Shown here: in pieces, positions 1 to 5,628 of the stretch
How positions within the stretch are numbered: the first letter of the stretch is position 1
How the letters are laid out: each line of letters starts with the position of its first letter
DNA from: JBDREF01 sp043820045
GTDB taxonomy: Bacteria; Planctomycetota; Phycisphaerae; Sedimentisphaerales; Anaerobacaceae
NCBI GenBank assembly: GCA_043820045.1
Contig: JBDREF010000376.1
Span: forward strand, 1 to 8,164
DNA: 8,164 nt
Direction: 5' to 3'
Made by a program: the position numbers and the translations under genes
Notes under the pieces: generated by a model
Told to the model about the DNA's origin: nothing
Databases searched by the model: none
Seen by the model: only the letters and a program-made list of their open reading frames with translations

Positions 1-1
1 G

Positions 2-373
2 ACCGCGCATAACGCCGCTACGACATGTCAGGCGGTGTTTACGAACGTCACCATCACCGGGACGGTCAGCCCGCAGTGGGCGCATCAGGATATCGGCATT
101 ACCAGCAATTCCGCCGAGCCGCTTTATGTCGCGGTTTCCAACAGCACCGGTCAGGCTGCGGCTGTGGTACATGACGACGCAAATGCAGCAACAATCAACG
201 CCTGGACGCAGTGGATTATACCGCTGCAGGCTTTTGCCGATCAGGGCATAAACCTGGCGAACGTCGATAGTATCGCCATCGGCCTGGGCACAAAGGGCAA
301 CACGGCAGCCGGCGGTTCGGGACAGATGTACTTCGACGACATCCGCCTGTACAGACCGAGAACTGCTCCTTAG
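2..373 (+). CDS. C-terminal end of a probable secreted carbohydrate-binding-type protein (5' partial)
   Basis: The frame is open from the left edge to a TAG stop at 371-373, giving 123 residues of a longer protein whose start lies outside the window. The GTG at 35-37 is in frame but is not a natural start, because the frame continues upstream through codons that fit the same domain. The fragment is Ala/Gly/Thr/Asn-rich and reads as a beta-sandwich: a segment ending in PLYVAVSNSTG, then a WTQWIIPLQAF strand, then a closing YFDDIRLY strand just before the C-terminus. A pattern of W-x-x-W-x-I-P-L followed by G-x-G and then Y-x-D-D-I-R-L is familiar from C-terminal domains of large secreted planctomycete proteins, often linked to LamG or glycoside-hydrolase modules (family recollection, not searched). 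No PEP-CTERM or membrane anchor is visible at the end. The enzymatic part, if any, is outside the window, so the overall function is unknown. Confidence 0.75.
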   Translation, partial: TAHNAATTCQAVFTNVTITGTVSPQWAHQDIGITSNSAEPLYVAVSNSTGQAAAVVHDDANAATINAWTQWIIPLQAFADQGINLANVDSIAIGLGTKGNTAAGGSGQMYFDDIRLYRPRTAP

Positions 374-412
374 ATGTAACTGTCGCTGATTTGAAAGTGA
401 CATTGGTACTTC

Positions 413-455
413 GGGGCCTGTGCCAACGAGTTTGGTGCAGGCCCCTTCTGTTTTA
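413..455 (+). terminator. Rho-independent terminator of the left-edge gene
   Basis: GGGGCCTG (413-420) pairs with CAGGCCCC (438-445). The stem continues inward through two G-T wobbles and CCAA/TTGG to a five-base loop, about 14 pairs in all. It is followed by TTCTGTTTT. There is no T-run on the other side, so it is directional, and it lies 40 bp after the TAG stop of the + strand gene. Confidence 0.85.
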
Positions 456-528
456 CTGTCGGGATCGGTGTTATGCGGCCGACGGCTGTTGGGCTGGGCA
501 GTATAAGCGAGGATTGTAAGCGCAAAAG

Positions 529-557
529 AAAACCCCAGGATAGAGTCCGGGGGTTTT
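529..557 (-). terminator. Rho-independent terminator after the tyrosine recombinase gene
   Basis: AAAACCCC (529-536) pairs with GGGGTTTT (550-557). An inner GGA/TCC pairing follows after one A-G mismatch, and the loop is TAGAG. Read on the minus strand, the stem is followed by a T-rich tail (TTTTCTTTTG, including the stem Ts), 33 bp past the recombinase stop. The + strand side also ends in five Ts, so it could act in both directions and back up the terminator at 413-455. Confidence 0.8.
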
Positions 558-589
558 TCGTAACCGCCAAAATGTTCATCTGTTAGTGC

Positions 590-1606
590 TCACGCCTCGT
601 CGCCGTCATACCCGTTGTTCCGCGGATGGGCGTGGTCATATACTTCTTTAAGCCTTGCCGTGGTCAGGTGCGTGTAAATCTGTGTTGTCGAGAGCGACTG
701 ATGTCCAAGCAGCTCCTGTACGCTTCTGAGATCGGCGCCGTTATTCAGCATGTGCGTTGCAAAGCTGTGGCGCAAGGTGTGCGGGCTGATCGCCGGATCC
801 AGCCCGGCCATTTTAAGATACTTGTCCATCTTCCGGCGGACGCTGCGAGTACTGAGCCTCTTTCCGTGCTTGTTCACGAACAGAACCTTGGCGTCAAAGT
901 TGCCGTTGCTCTGGGCACGTTTATTTCGGTATTCCATATAGTGCTGAATGACCTGCAGGGCTGACGAGCCGATGGGGGCGATTCTCTCCTTTTTGCCCTT
1001 GCCTCTGACATGCACGACCTCGCCCAGGAAGTCTATGTCGTCCATGTTCAATGCCACGAGTTCGCTGACCCTTATTCCGGTGCTGTAGAGCGTCTCGAGA
1101 ATCGCCTTGTCTCTGGAGCCGAGCCACGTGTTGGTCGGAGGAGTGCTGAGCAGTCTTTTGACCTCTTCATACTCGAGAAAACGCGGCAGCTTCTTGTCCT
1201 GTTTTGGCGTCCTGATTGAGACGACCGGACTCGAGGCGACATGGTTCCTTTTGACAAGGAACTTGAAGAAGCTGCGCAACGTGGCGAGTTTACGTGCGAC
1301 AGTGGCCTTGGAATATTGCTTCTCATTTAAGAAAGCCAGATAAGCGCGGATGGCATCGGGTTGTACCGAAAGAAGCAACTGGTCGATCTTGACGAGCGAC
1401 TGAGTTGCCACGGCCGTAGCGGTCCCGCCTTCATCGTGGTCATGTGCGATATGGTCGGTATCGGGCGAGTCGTCGTCCGATGTGTTCTGAAGAAACCCGC
1501 CGAATTGTGACAGATCGGCGCCGTAACACTTGGCTGTGTGTTCGGAGAATCGCCTTTCAAACGTCAGGTAATCTAAAAACTTCTGAATGATTCTGCTGTC
1601 TTCCAT
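590..1606 (-). CDS. xerC: Tyrosine site-specific recombinase, XerC/XerD type
   Basis: A 338-residue tyrosine recombinase. Xer proteins resolve chromosome dimers at dif sites near the terminus, working as a XerC/XerD pair at the septum. The N-terminal SAM-like core-binding domain spans about residues 1-125 and the catalytic domain about 140-325. All catalytic positions are present: Arg179 (in TGIRVSEL), Lys203 (RGKGKKER), His276 and Arg279 (HTLRHSFATHM), His302 (LGHQSLSTTQ) and nucleophile Tyr311 (IYTH). Most Xer proteins are near 300 residues; the excess here is an Asp/His-rich insert at about 41-75 inside the core-binding domain. The ATG at 1604-1606 is the first start, and the N-terminus aligns with Xer proteins from residue 5 or so; the ribosome site is weak (AGGCAG). 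The 97-bp upstream gap has a TATAAC at 1652-1657 but no good -35, so an own promoter is unproven. XerC versus XerD cannot be settled from one protein; an integrase role is less likely given the housekeeping context. Confidence 0.92.
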   Translation of the reverse strand: MEDSRIIQKFLDYLTFERRFSEHTAKCYGADLSQFGGFLQNTSDDDSPDTDHIAHDHDEGGTATAVATQSLVKIDQLLLSVQPDAIRAYLAFLNEKQYSKATVARKLATLRSFFKFLVKRNHVASSPVVSIRTPKQDKKLPRFLEYEEVKRLLSTPPTNTWLGSRDKAILETLYSTGIRVSELVALNMDDIDFLGEVVHVRGKGKKERIAPIGSSALQVIQHYMEYRNKRAQSNGNFDAKVLFVNKHGKRLSTRSVRRKMDKYLKMAGLDPAISPHTLRHSFATHMLNNGADLRSVQELLGHQSLSTTQIYTHLTTARLKEVYDHAHPRNNGYDGDEA

Positions 1607-1703
1607 AATCTGCCTATCTATTCATTAATATTGTCGGAGGTTTTCCTACGCGTTATAGAGCTACAATTGCATTCGTCCTTAATTTTCGTTGATGCCCGTC
1701 AGA

Positions 1704-1943
1704 CTAATTCATGGGAATCTGGGCATCTGAATGTTCGTTCAAGAGTTCGTCCGCCTGACTGATAAGTGATTGTGTCAGTTTGAAACTCAGTACCGCCGCA
1801 TCAAACCAATCGAAGTCTGTGCGCTTGTCATTGGCTTGTTCGATAAGAGCGTCGAGAAGCTCATCTTCTCTGCCGTTCTCGTAGCGAAAAATGTATTTCT
1901 CCGCTCCCTTGCTCAGAACAAGTTGTCGTTTAAGTTTCTTCAT
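1704..1943 (-). CDS. Small protein of unknown function, 79 residues
   Basis: I do not recognise a named family. The frame runs from ATG (1941-1943) to TAG (1704-1706) and is the only plausible gene in this stretch. The N-terminus is basic (MKKLKRQLVLSKG), followed by a short probable beta pair around KYIFRYENG (residues 16-24). A mostly helical, acidic region follows (about 25-70), containing the aromatic cluster FDWFDAAVLSF (residues 44-54). There is no signal peptide, membrane segment, cysteine cluster or catalytic motif, so it is probably a soluble cytoplasmic protein. No clear Shine-Dalgarno sequence precedes the ATG. It sits 97 bp before the recombinase on the same strand and 275 bp after the radical SAM gene, so it could share a transcript with the recombinase. 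Coding status rests on the coherent, well-mixed protein composition and on its position; it remains an inference. Confidence 0.6.
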   Translation of the reverse strand: MKKLKRQLVLSKGAEKYIFRYENGREDELLDALIEQANDKRTDFDWFDAAVLSFKLTQSLISQADELLNEHSDAQIPMN

Positions 1944-2218
1944 TGCAATCAGGCAAAAAGAGCATGCATATATTGCATTGCCACGTACTTCACCACAAAG
2001 TGCTATGTTTTTTATCGGCCTAAAAGCTGCTTACTAAAGCACAAACATTTATTTTTTTTTCGGCACACGTGATAAAATCAACGCTCTGTCAAAGGCCACA
2101 ACGCTTTTATCGGCCAATAAGACTCCCGGCTTTACAAATTGAGTGTGAATATGGGCAGAACGATGATAAATTTGGAGAAAATTGTCACGCTGTCCAGGTT
2201 CGGAGGTTCTCGTCCGGC
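1944..2218. other. Intergenic region with short repeats, probable regulatory region
   Basis: No convincing gene is present on either strand. The stretch is AT-rich, with a run of nine Ts at 2052-2060 and several short direct and inverted repeats (listed separately). It separates the end of the five-gene minus-strand operon (stop at 2219) from the 79-residue gene, so it should hold the operon's terminator and the small gene's promoter. I could find no strong GC-rich hairpin followed by Ts on the minus strand and no clear sigma-70 promoter. There is no resemblance to tRNA, 6S or SRP RNA. Confidence 0.5.
2010..2115. repeat. Short repeat cluster in the intergenic region
   Basis: An exact 11-base direct repeat, TTTTATCGGCC, occurs at 2010-2020 and 2105-2115. 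Between the copies, CAACGCT occurs at 2079-2085 and again at 2099-2105, 20 bp start to start, about two helical turns. GATAAAA (2071-2077) and TTTTATC (2105-2111) form an inverted pair around them. Such spacing is compatible with paired binding sites for a regulator, but no known operator is recognised. Confidence 0.4.
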
Positions 2219-3220
2219 TCAGGACAAGGTCTTAAAAAAAACTCTTTCGCCCCTTTCCTCTGAGGCAATGGCGCCTTCGTCTTGAAGGTCGGTGACGTGT
2301 CTCAATGCTTCATTGCGGCTGATGCCCAGGCCGGCTGATATGTCGTCGAGCGAGCAGGGTCGGCGTTTTAGCATTGATAAGAGGGCTTGCTTTTGCCGGT
2401 CCGCCGTAAAATGATGTTCAGGCATGCCTTTCGATTTGTTTTCCTCGGGCCCGGGGGTGTGCGCCCGTGAAAAATCTGCCACCACTTTGCACTTCGGACC
2501 GAGTTGCAGGGCTATGTCTTGCAGCTTCTCGGCATCCAGTCGCACGACGTTTGCCTCGGCCGTGGGTCGGACGGCTGTATTGAGCTGGATCTTATCGGGG
2601 TTGATGCGTTCTATCGCATCTTTGATCTTCGCAATGTGCTCGTCGCCGGTATTCACCGCTTCGGCAAGGAAAACCTCGAGCCATATCTGACCGGCGAATT
2701 CCTCTCTGAACCTGCACAACCCCGAAATGACGTTTTCAATACTAATACTGCTATGCGGGCGATTTATTTTCCGGAAAGTCTCTTCGTCGCCCGCATCCAG
2801 GGACGGCATCACGACGTCGGCCTTTGCACAATCCGCACGTACATCCTGTCTGTCCAGAAGTGTGCCGTTGGTGAGTATGGCGATTTTAATACTGGTTATC
2901 CCCCTTATGCCGTCTATCAGCTCGCCAAGTCGCAGGTTCAATGTGGGCTCGCCTGAGCCTGCGATGGTGATGAAGTCGGCTTGTGTACCTTCTGCCAGCG
3001 CTTCCCTCAGTTCGGCGAGAATCGGCTCGACGGGTCCGTAGTCTTTCCGCTCGACGGTTTTTTTCAGACTCTTACCGAGCTGGCAATAGACGCAATCCAG
3101 TGTGCAGTCTTTGAGCGGCACGATATCGACGCCGTAGCTGCGTCCCAGCCTCCGCGAGGGTACCGGCCCATACAAGTATTTCTTCTTCTCAGCCACTTTG
3201 TCAGTCCCGTACCAGGTCAA
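2219..3220 (-). CDS. Radical SAM protein (COG0731-like) with C-terminal winged helix
   Basis: A 333-residue radical S-adenosylmethionine enzyme. The 4Fe-4S cluster ligands are Cys39, Cys43 and Cys46 in CTLDCVYC, preceded by the family's YGPVPSRRLGRS segment (17-28). The SAM-binding GSGEPTL motif is at 88-94 and an LTNGT strand at 116-120; PSLDAGDEETF (139-149) follows. The barrel fills roughly residues 30-250. After a linker, about 273-333 form a winged helix-turn-helix (recognition region near ISAGLGISRNEALRHV) that may bind nucleic acid or act in protein contacts. The family is widespread, related to TYW1-like Fe-S oxidoreductases, and its reaction is not established. The longest frame starts at TTG (3218-3220), with AGGAAG four bases upstream, overlapping the kdsA end by 20 bp. 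A GTG at 3194-3196, four bases past the kdsA stop, is the alternative and would shorten the protein by eight residues. Either way it is tightly coupled to kdsA. Confidence 0.9.
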   Translation of the reverse strand: MTWYGTDKVAEKKKYLYGPVPSRRLGRSYGVDIVPLKDCTLDCVYCQLGKSLKKTVERKDYGPVEPILAELREALAEGTQADFITIAGSGEPTLNLRLGELIDGIRGITSIKIAILTNGTLLDRQDVRADCAKADVVMPSLDAGDEETFRKINRPHSSISIENVISGLCRFREEFAGQIWLEVFLAEAVNTGDEHIAKIKDAIERINPDKIQLNTAVRPTAEANVVRLDAEKLQDIALQLGPKCKVVADFSRAHTPGPEENKSKGMPEHHFTADRQKQALLSMLKRRPCSLDDISAGLGISRNEALRHVTDLQDEGAIASEERGERVFFKTLS

Positions 3221-4016
3221 ATATCTTCCTGCAAATTACGATCAAGTGTTCGAGCCAGTCGATGGGCATAATACAGGCTGCGTCTGATTTTGCCTTTTCC
3301 GGTTCCGTGTGGACCTCGAGGAACAGGCCGTTCGCGCCGGCTGCGATTGCCGCCCTGGCAAGTATGGGAGCCATCTCTCGCCGGCCTGCGCTTGCGTTGC
3401 CGAGCCCGCCGGGCTGCTGTGTGCTGTGCGTGGCGTCAAAGATGACCGGACAACCTAACTTCTTCATGGTCTCTATGGCAGTCATGTCGTTGACCAGACT
3501 GTTGTAACCGAAAAACGTGCCCCGTTCGGTGAGCATTATCTTGTCGTTCTTGCAGGCGCGAATTTTCTCGACGACATTGTCCATCTCGCCCGGAGAGAGA
3601 AACTGGCCCTTCTTAACATTAACGGGCTTGCCTGTCTGCGCGCAGGCACGAAGCAAATCCGTCTGCCTGCACAGAAAAGCGGGAATCTGCAGGCAATCGA
3701 CAACCCGGCCGACCGCTACTGCCTGGGCCGGCTCGTGTACATCGGTCATCACGGGCAGGCCGGTGGCCCCGCGGACTGCGGCGAGTATCTCCAGCCCGTT
3801 TTCCAGCCCCGGGCCGCGAAAGCTCTGCATGCTTGAGCGATTTGCCTTGTCGAAACTGGCTTTGAAGATTATCCCTACCCCGGTCGCTCGGCTGATACTC
3901 AGAAGCCTTTTAGCGATATCGAGGCAACCGGTTTGACTTTCAATAACGCAAGGCCCGGCCATTACGAATAAAGGGGCGTCCAGGCCAATTTCTATCTCAC
4001 CGATTTTGAAGCTCAT
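3201..4016 (-). CDS. kdsA: 3-deoxy-D-manno-octulosonate 8-phosphate synthase (KdsA), metal-dependent class
   Basis: This enzyme condenses phosphoenolpyruvate with arabinose 5-phosphate to give Kdo-8-phosphate, the committed step to the Kdo of lipopolysaccharide inner core, in the cytoplasm. The 271-residue protein has the family motifs in order: AGPCVIES (20-27), KASFDKANRSS (52-62), TDVHEP (91-96), QIPAFLCRQTDLL (110-122), KKGQFLSPGEM (135-145), TERGTFFGYNSLV (163-175) and FDATHSTQQPGG (193-204). Cys23, His197, Glu234 and Asp245 sit at a constant offset of 12 from the metal ligands of Aquifex aeolicus KdsA (Cys11, His185, Glu222, Asp233). That marks the metal-dependent class; the E. coli-type enzyme has Asn in place of the Cys. 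The start chosen is ATG 4014-4016, with AAGGA nine bases upstream; the frame stays open for 40 more codons to 4136, but those run into the lipid kinase gene and do not resemble KdsA. It lies 53 bp after the lipid kinase stop. Confidence 0.96.
   Translation of the reverse strand: MSFKIGEIEIGLDAPLFVMAGPCVIESQTGCLDIAKRLLSISRATGVGIIFKASFDKANRSSMQSFRGPGLENGLEILAAVRGATGLPVMTDVHEPAQAVAVGRVVDCLQIPAFLCRQTDLLRACAQTGKPVNVKKGQFLSPGEMDNVVEKIRACKNDKIMLTERGTFFGYNSLVNDMTAIETMKKLGCPVIFDATHSTQQPGGLGNASAGRREMAPILARAAIAAGANGLFLEVHTEPEKAKSDAACIMPIDWLEHLIVICRKIFDLVRD
3225..3230 (-). promoter_or_regulatory. Ribosome binding site supporting the TTG start of the radical SAM gene
   Basis: On the minus strand AGGAAG is followed by ATAT and the TTG at 3218-3220. 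It lies inside the end of kdsA, so translation of the two genes would be coupled. The competing GTG start at 3194-3196 has only a poor GGGA upstream. Confidence 0.5.
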
Positions 4017-4025
4017 TCCGTTTTT

Positions 4026-4030
4026 TCCTT
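4026..4030 (-). promoter_or_regulatory. kdsA: Ribosome binding site that fixes the kdsA start
   Basis: AAGGA on the minus strand, nine bases before the ATG at 4014-4016. It is one of the clearest Shine-Dalgarno sequences in the window and favours the 271-residue form over the longer open frame reaching 4136. Confidence 0.65.
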
Positions 4031-4069
4031 GGGTCCGAAAGCCGGGAGCAATGTTTTTGTGATGCTCAC

Positions 4070-5014
4070 TCAGCCTATCGCCCTGATAATTCTCGTTCTC
4101 ATCCCCGCCGGTTTTGCACCTTCCGGCACAACACAATTCACCGCGTGCGGTATCACGTTGATTTGCACCGGCAGAGCCGGGCCGGGATCGCCGTCAATTT
4201 CGGTTCTTATTCGATCAACGTCGGAAGTTACAGTGATGCTCTTGCCCTGACGATAGACGACGTCGCGTCGGTTGGCGTGGCGTTTCAAGGCGGTCATAAG
4301 CGAGTGCTTGGCCAGGTGAAGCTGGGATGCACACCTGTAAACGCATACATCCAGCAACCCATCGCCAAAATCGGCGTTGTGCAGTATCTGCAAGCCCACG
4401 GCGTACCGTGAAATGTTTCCGACGAAAATGAGGCCCCGGCCGTCGAATATCTGCTCCCCGTCAACCTCGACCCTCATAGGGTCAAATTTATAGTTCCAGA
4501 ACGTTCGCCATATCGGCCAAAAGTAATCGAAGTGATCGATATGGCCCTTGCGCTGCTCGCTCATGCACTTGACGACCGCGCCGTCAAATCCGAAGCCGGC
4601 AATGGAAGTAAAACATTTGCCGTTGGCACGTCCCAGGTCCAGGGGGCGAACGTACTCGGCTTCGAATGTTCGTATTATTGTTTTGAGCGTCGCGTCGAAA
4701 CCCAATTCGTTTGCGAGTAGGTTCTCCGTTCCCTGGGGTACTATCAGCAGGGGTTTGTTGCTGCCTTCCAGCCCGTGAGCGACTTCTCGGACCGTGCCGT
4801 CTCCGCCGACGGCGACGACCAGCGCGCAGTCGTACTCGATTGCCGCATCGGTCGCCAGTTCACGGGCATGGTCAAGAGAAGCGGTTAGGCTGATCCTGAC
4901 GTCGAATCCCTTCTTGATAAGGTACCTTCCAAACCGGTGCCCCGTCATCTTGGTGCTGGTGGCGCCGGCTTTCGGATTTACGATATAAGCAATGTAACCA
5001 TCTTCAGGTTTCAT
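4070..5014 (-). CDS. Diacylglycerol kinase-family lipid kinase (DgkB/YegS-like)
   Basis: A 314-residue protein of the diacylglycerol kinase catalytic family, which transfers ATP phosphate to diacylglycerol or a related membrane lipid. Motifs in order: NPKAG (13-17), the ATP-binding VGGDGTVREV (69-78), PQGTENLLANEL (93-104), AGFGFDG (139-145), ADFGDGLLDV (214-223) and a C-terminal EIDGDP (272-277) in the usual DGE position. Length matches the soluble DgkB/YegS/BmrU group (about 290-330) and there is no membrane-spanning segment, so it would act as a peripheral enzyme on the inner membrane face. The ATG at 5012-5014 is needed to keep the first motif near the N-terminus; no clear Shine-Dalgarno site precedes it. 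It starts 44 bp after the CYTH gene and ends 53 bp before kdsA. The lipid substrate cannot be read from sequence: diacylglycerol recycling to phosphatidate is the default, while other lipids such as sphingoid bases remain possible. Confidence 0.9.
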   Translation of the reverse strand: MKPEDGYIAYIVNPKAGATSTKMTGHRFGRYLIKKGFDVRISLTASLDHARELATDAAIEYDCALVVAVGGDGTVREVAHGLEGSNKPLLIVPQGTENLLANELGFDATLKTIIRTFEAEYVRPLDLGRANGKCFTSIAGFGFDGAVVKCMSEQRKGHIDHFDYFWPIWRTFWNYKFDPMRVEVDGEQIFDGRGLIFVGNISRYAVGLQILHNADFGDGLLDVCVYRCASQLHLAKHSLMTALKRHANRRDVVYRQGKSITVTSDVDRIRTEIDGDPGPALPVQINVIPHAVNCVVPEGAKPAGMRTRIIRAIG

Positions 5015-5058
5015 GGTTCGTATTTCGCTGGTTGTGATTCTGTCCGGTGAAAGAAGTT

Positions 5059-5595
5059 CTATACTTCACGCCGGCGGAGTCCTTCCTTTAACAACTGCGC
5101 ATAGCTCTTCGGGATGTGCGGTAAATGTGCCAATCCCAGGCGCTGCTGCACCTCGGCGATTTTTTCATCATCCGGTCCTTCTATCTCAATGAAATCGCCC
5201 AACGACGGCAACTCGTCCAGGGCAACTTCACATCCGCAGAATTTCCAGAGCCGTCGCTTTTTTTCAACAGCGAACACCTTCTCGTACCCCAGCCCCGCGA
5301 GCAGCTTCTCTGCAGAATCCGCATCCGCGATTTCAGTCTCAATCTCAGGCCTCTTCTTAAAGTCGCTCTTTTCTTTAGCGCCTTTGTAAGTCAGATAGAA
5401 TTTCTCTGTGTCGCCGATTGCCTGCCGCCGCAGGCGAAGACACTTATCGCTTCCGGCCAAAGTTCCGGCGGCGTTATCAAAATGATAATCTCTCTGCACC
5501 TGCTCGGCGAGAAACTCAGCGCCGAGTGCCGCCAGTTTCTGCTCTACTTCCGGCAGCGAGTCAACCTTCAGTTTTGCCTCAATTTCGGTAAACAT
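5059..5595 (-). CDS. CYTH-domain protein, class IV adenylate cyclase/triphosphatase family
   Basis: A 178-residue single-domain protein of the CYTH superfamily, whose members fold as a tunnel-shaped beta-barrel and act on triphosphates with divalent metal. The signature ExExK is at the N-terminus (Glu4, Glu6, Lys8 in EIEAKLKV). Other tunnel residues are visible: Arg54 and Arg56 (CLRLRR), Lys71 (YLTYKG), Arg82/Glu84/Glu86 (RPEIETEI), the basic cluster KKRR (112-115), Asp127 and the EIEG strand (137-140), and a closing KSYAQLL (163-169). Length and the EIEAKL opening fit the CyaB-like class IV adenylate cyclase group, but thiamine-triphosphatase and inorganic triphosphatase activities occur in the same fold and sequence does not separate them. 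The ATG at 5593-5595 is the only start; an in-frame stop lies just upstream. The gene begins 33 bp after leuS, so it is probably co-transcribed. No cAMP-receptor gene is nearby to favour the cyclase role. Confidence 0.88.
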   Translation of the reverse strand: MFTEIEAKLKVDSLPEVEQKLAALGAEFLAEQVQRDYHFDNAAGTLAGSDKCLRLRRQAIGDTEKFYLTYKGAKEKSDFKKRPEIETEIADADSAEKLLAGLGYEKVFAVEKKRRLWKFCGCEVALDELPSLGDFIEIEGPDDEKIAEVQQRLGLAHLPHIPKSYAQLLKEGLRRREV

Positions 5596-5628
5596 TTTAT
5601 GGGCAAGCCATCATTCACAGAGAAAGGG

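Noticed and set aside
1..32. Possible dif-like site at the left edge (GCGCATAA, six-base centre, then a weak second arm)
   Set aside because: The second arm does not match a XerD-binding arm, and the sequence lies inside a coding region. Only the first arm has any resemblance, which is expected by chance.
370..579. Open frame of 69 codons on the minus strand between the left-edge gene and xerC
   Set aside because: It is made largely of the two terminator hairpins and shows no protein-like features.
1770..2072. Open frame of 100 codons on the + strand opposite the 79-residue gene
   Set aside because: Its translation is rich in Cys, Phe, Lys and Tyr with no domain pattern, and it runs into the T-rich spacer. 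The minus-strand frame has the better protein-like composition.
4017..4136. 40-codon in-frame extension upstream of kdsA
   Set aside because: It overlaps the end of the lipid kinase gene, does not resemble KdsA N-termini, and the ATG at 4014-4016 has a good AAGGA site and gives the normal length.
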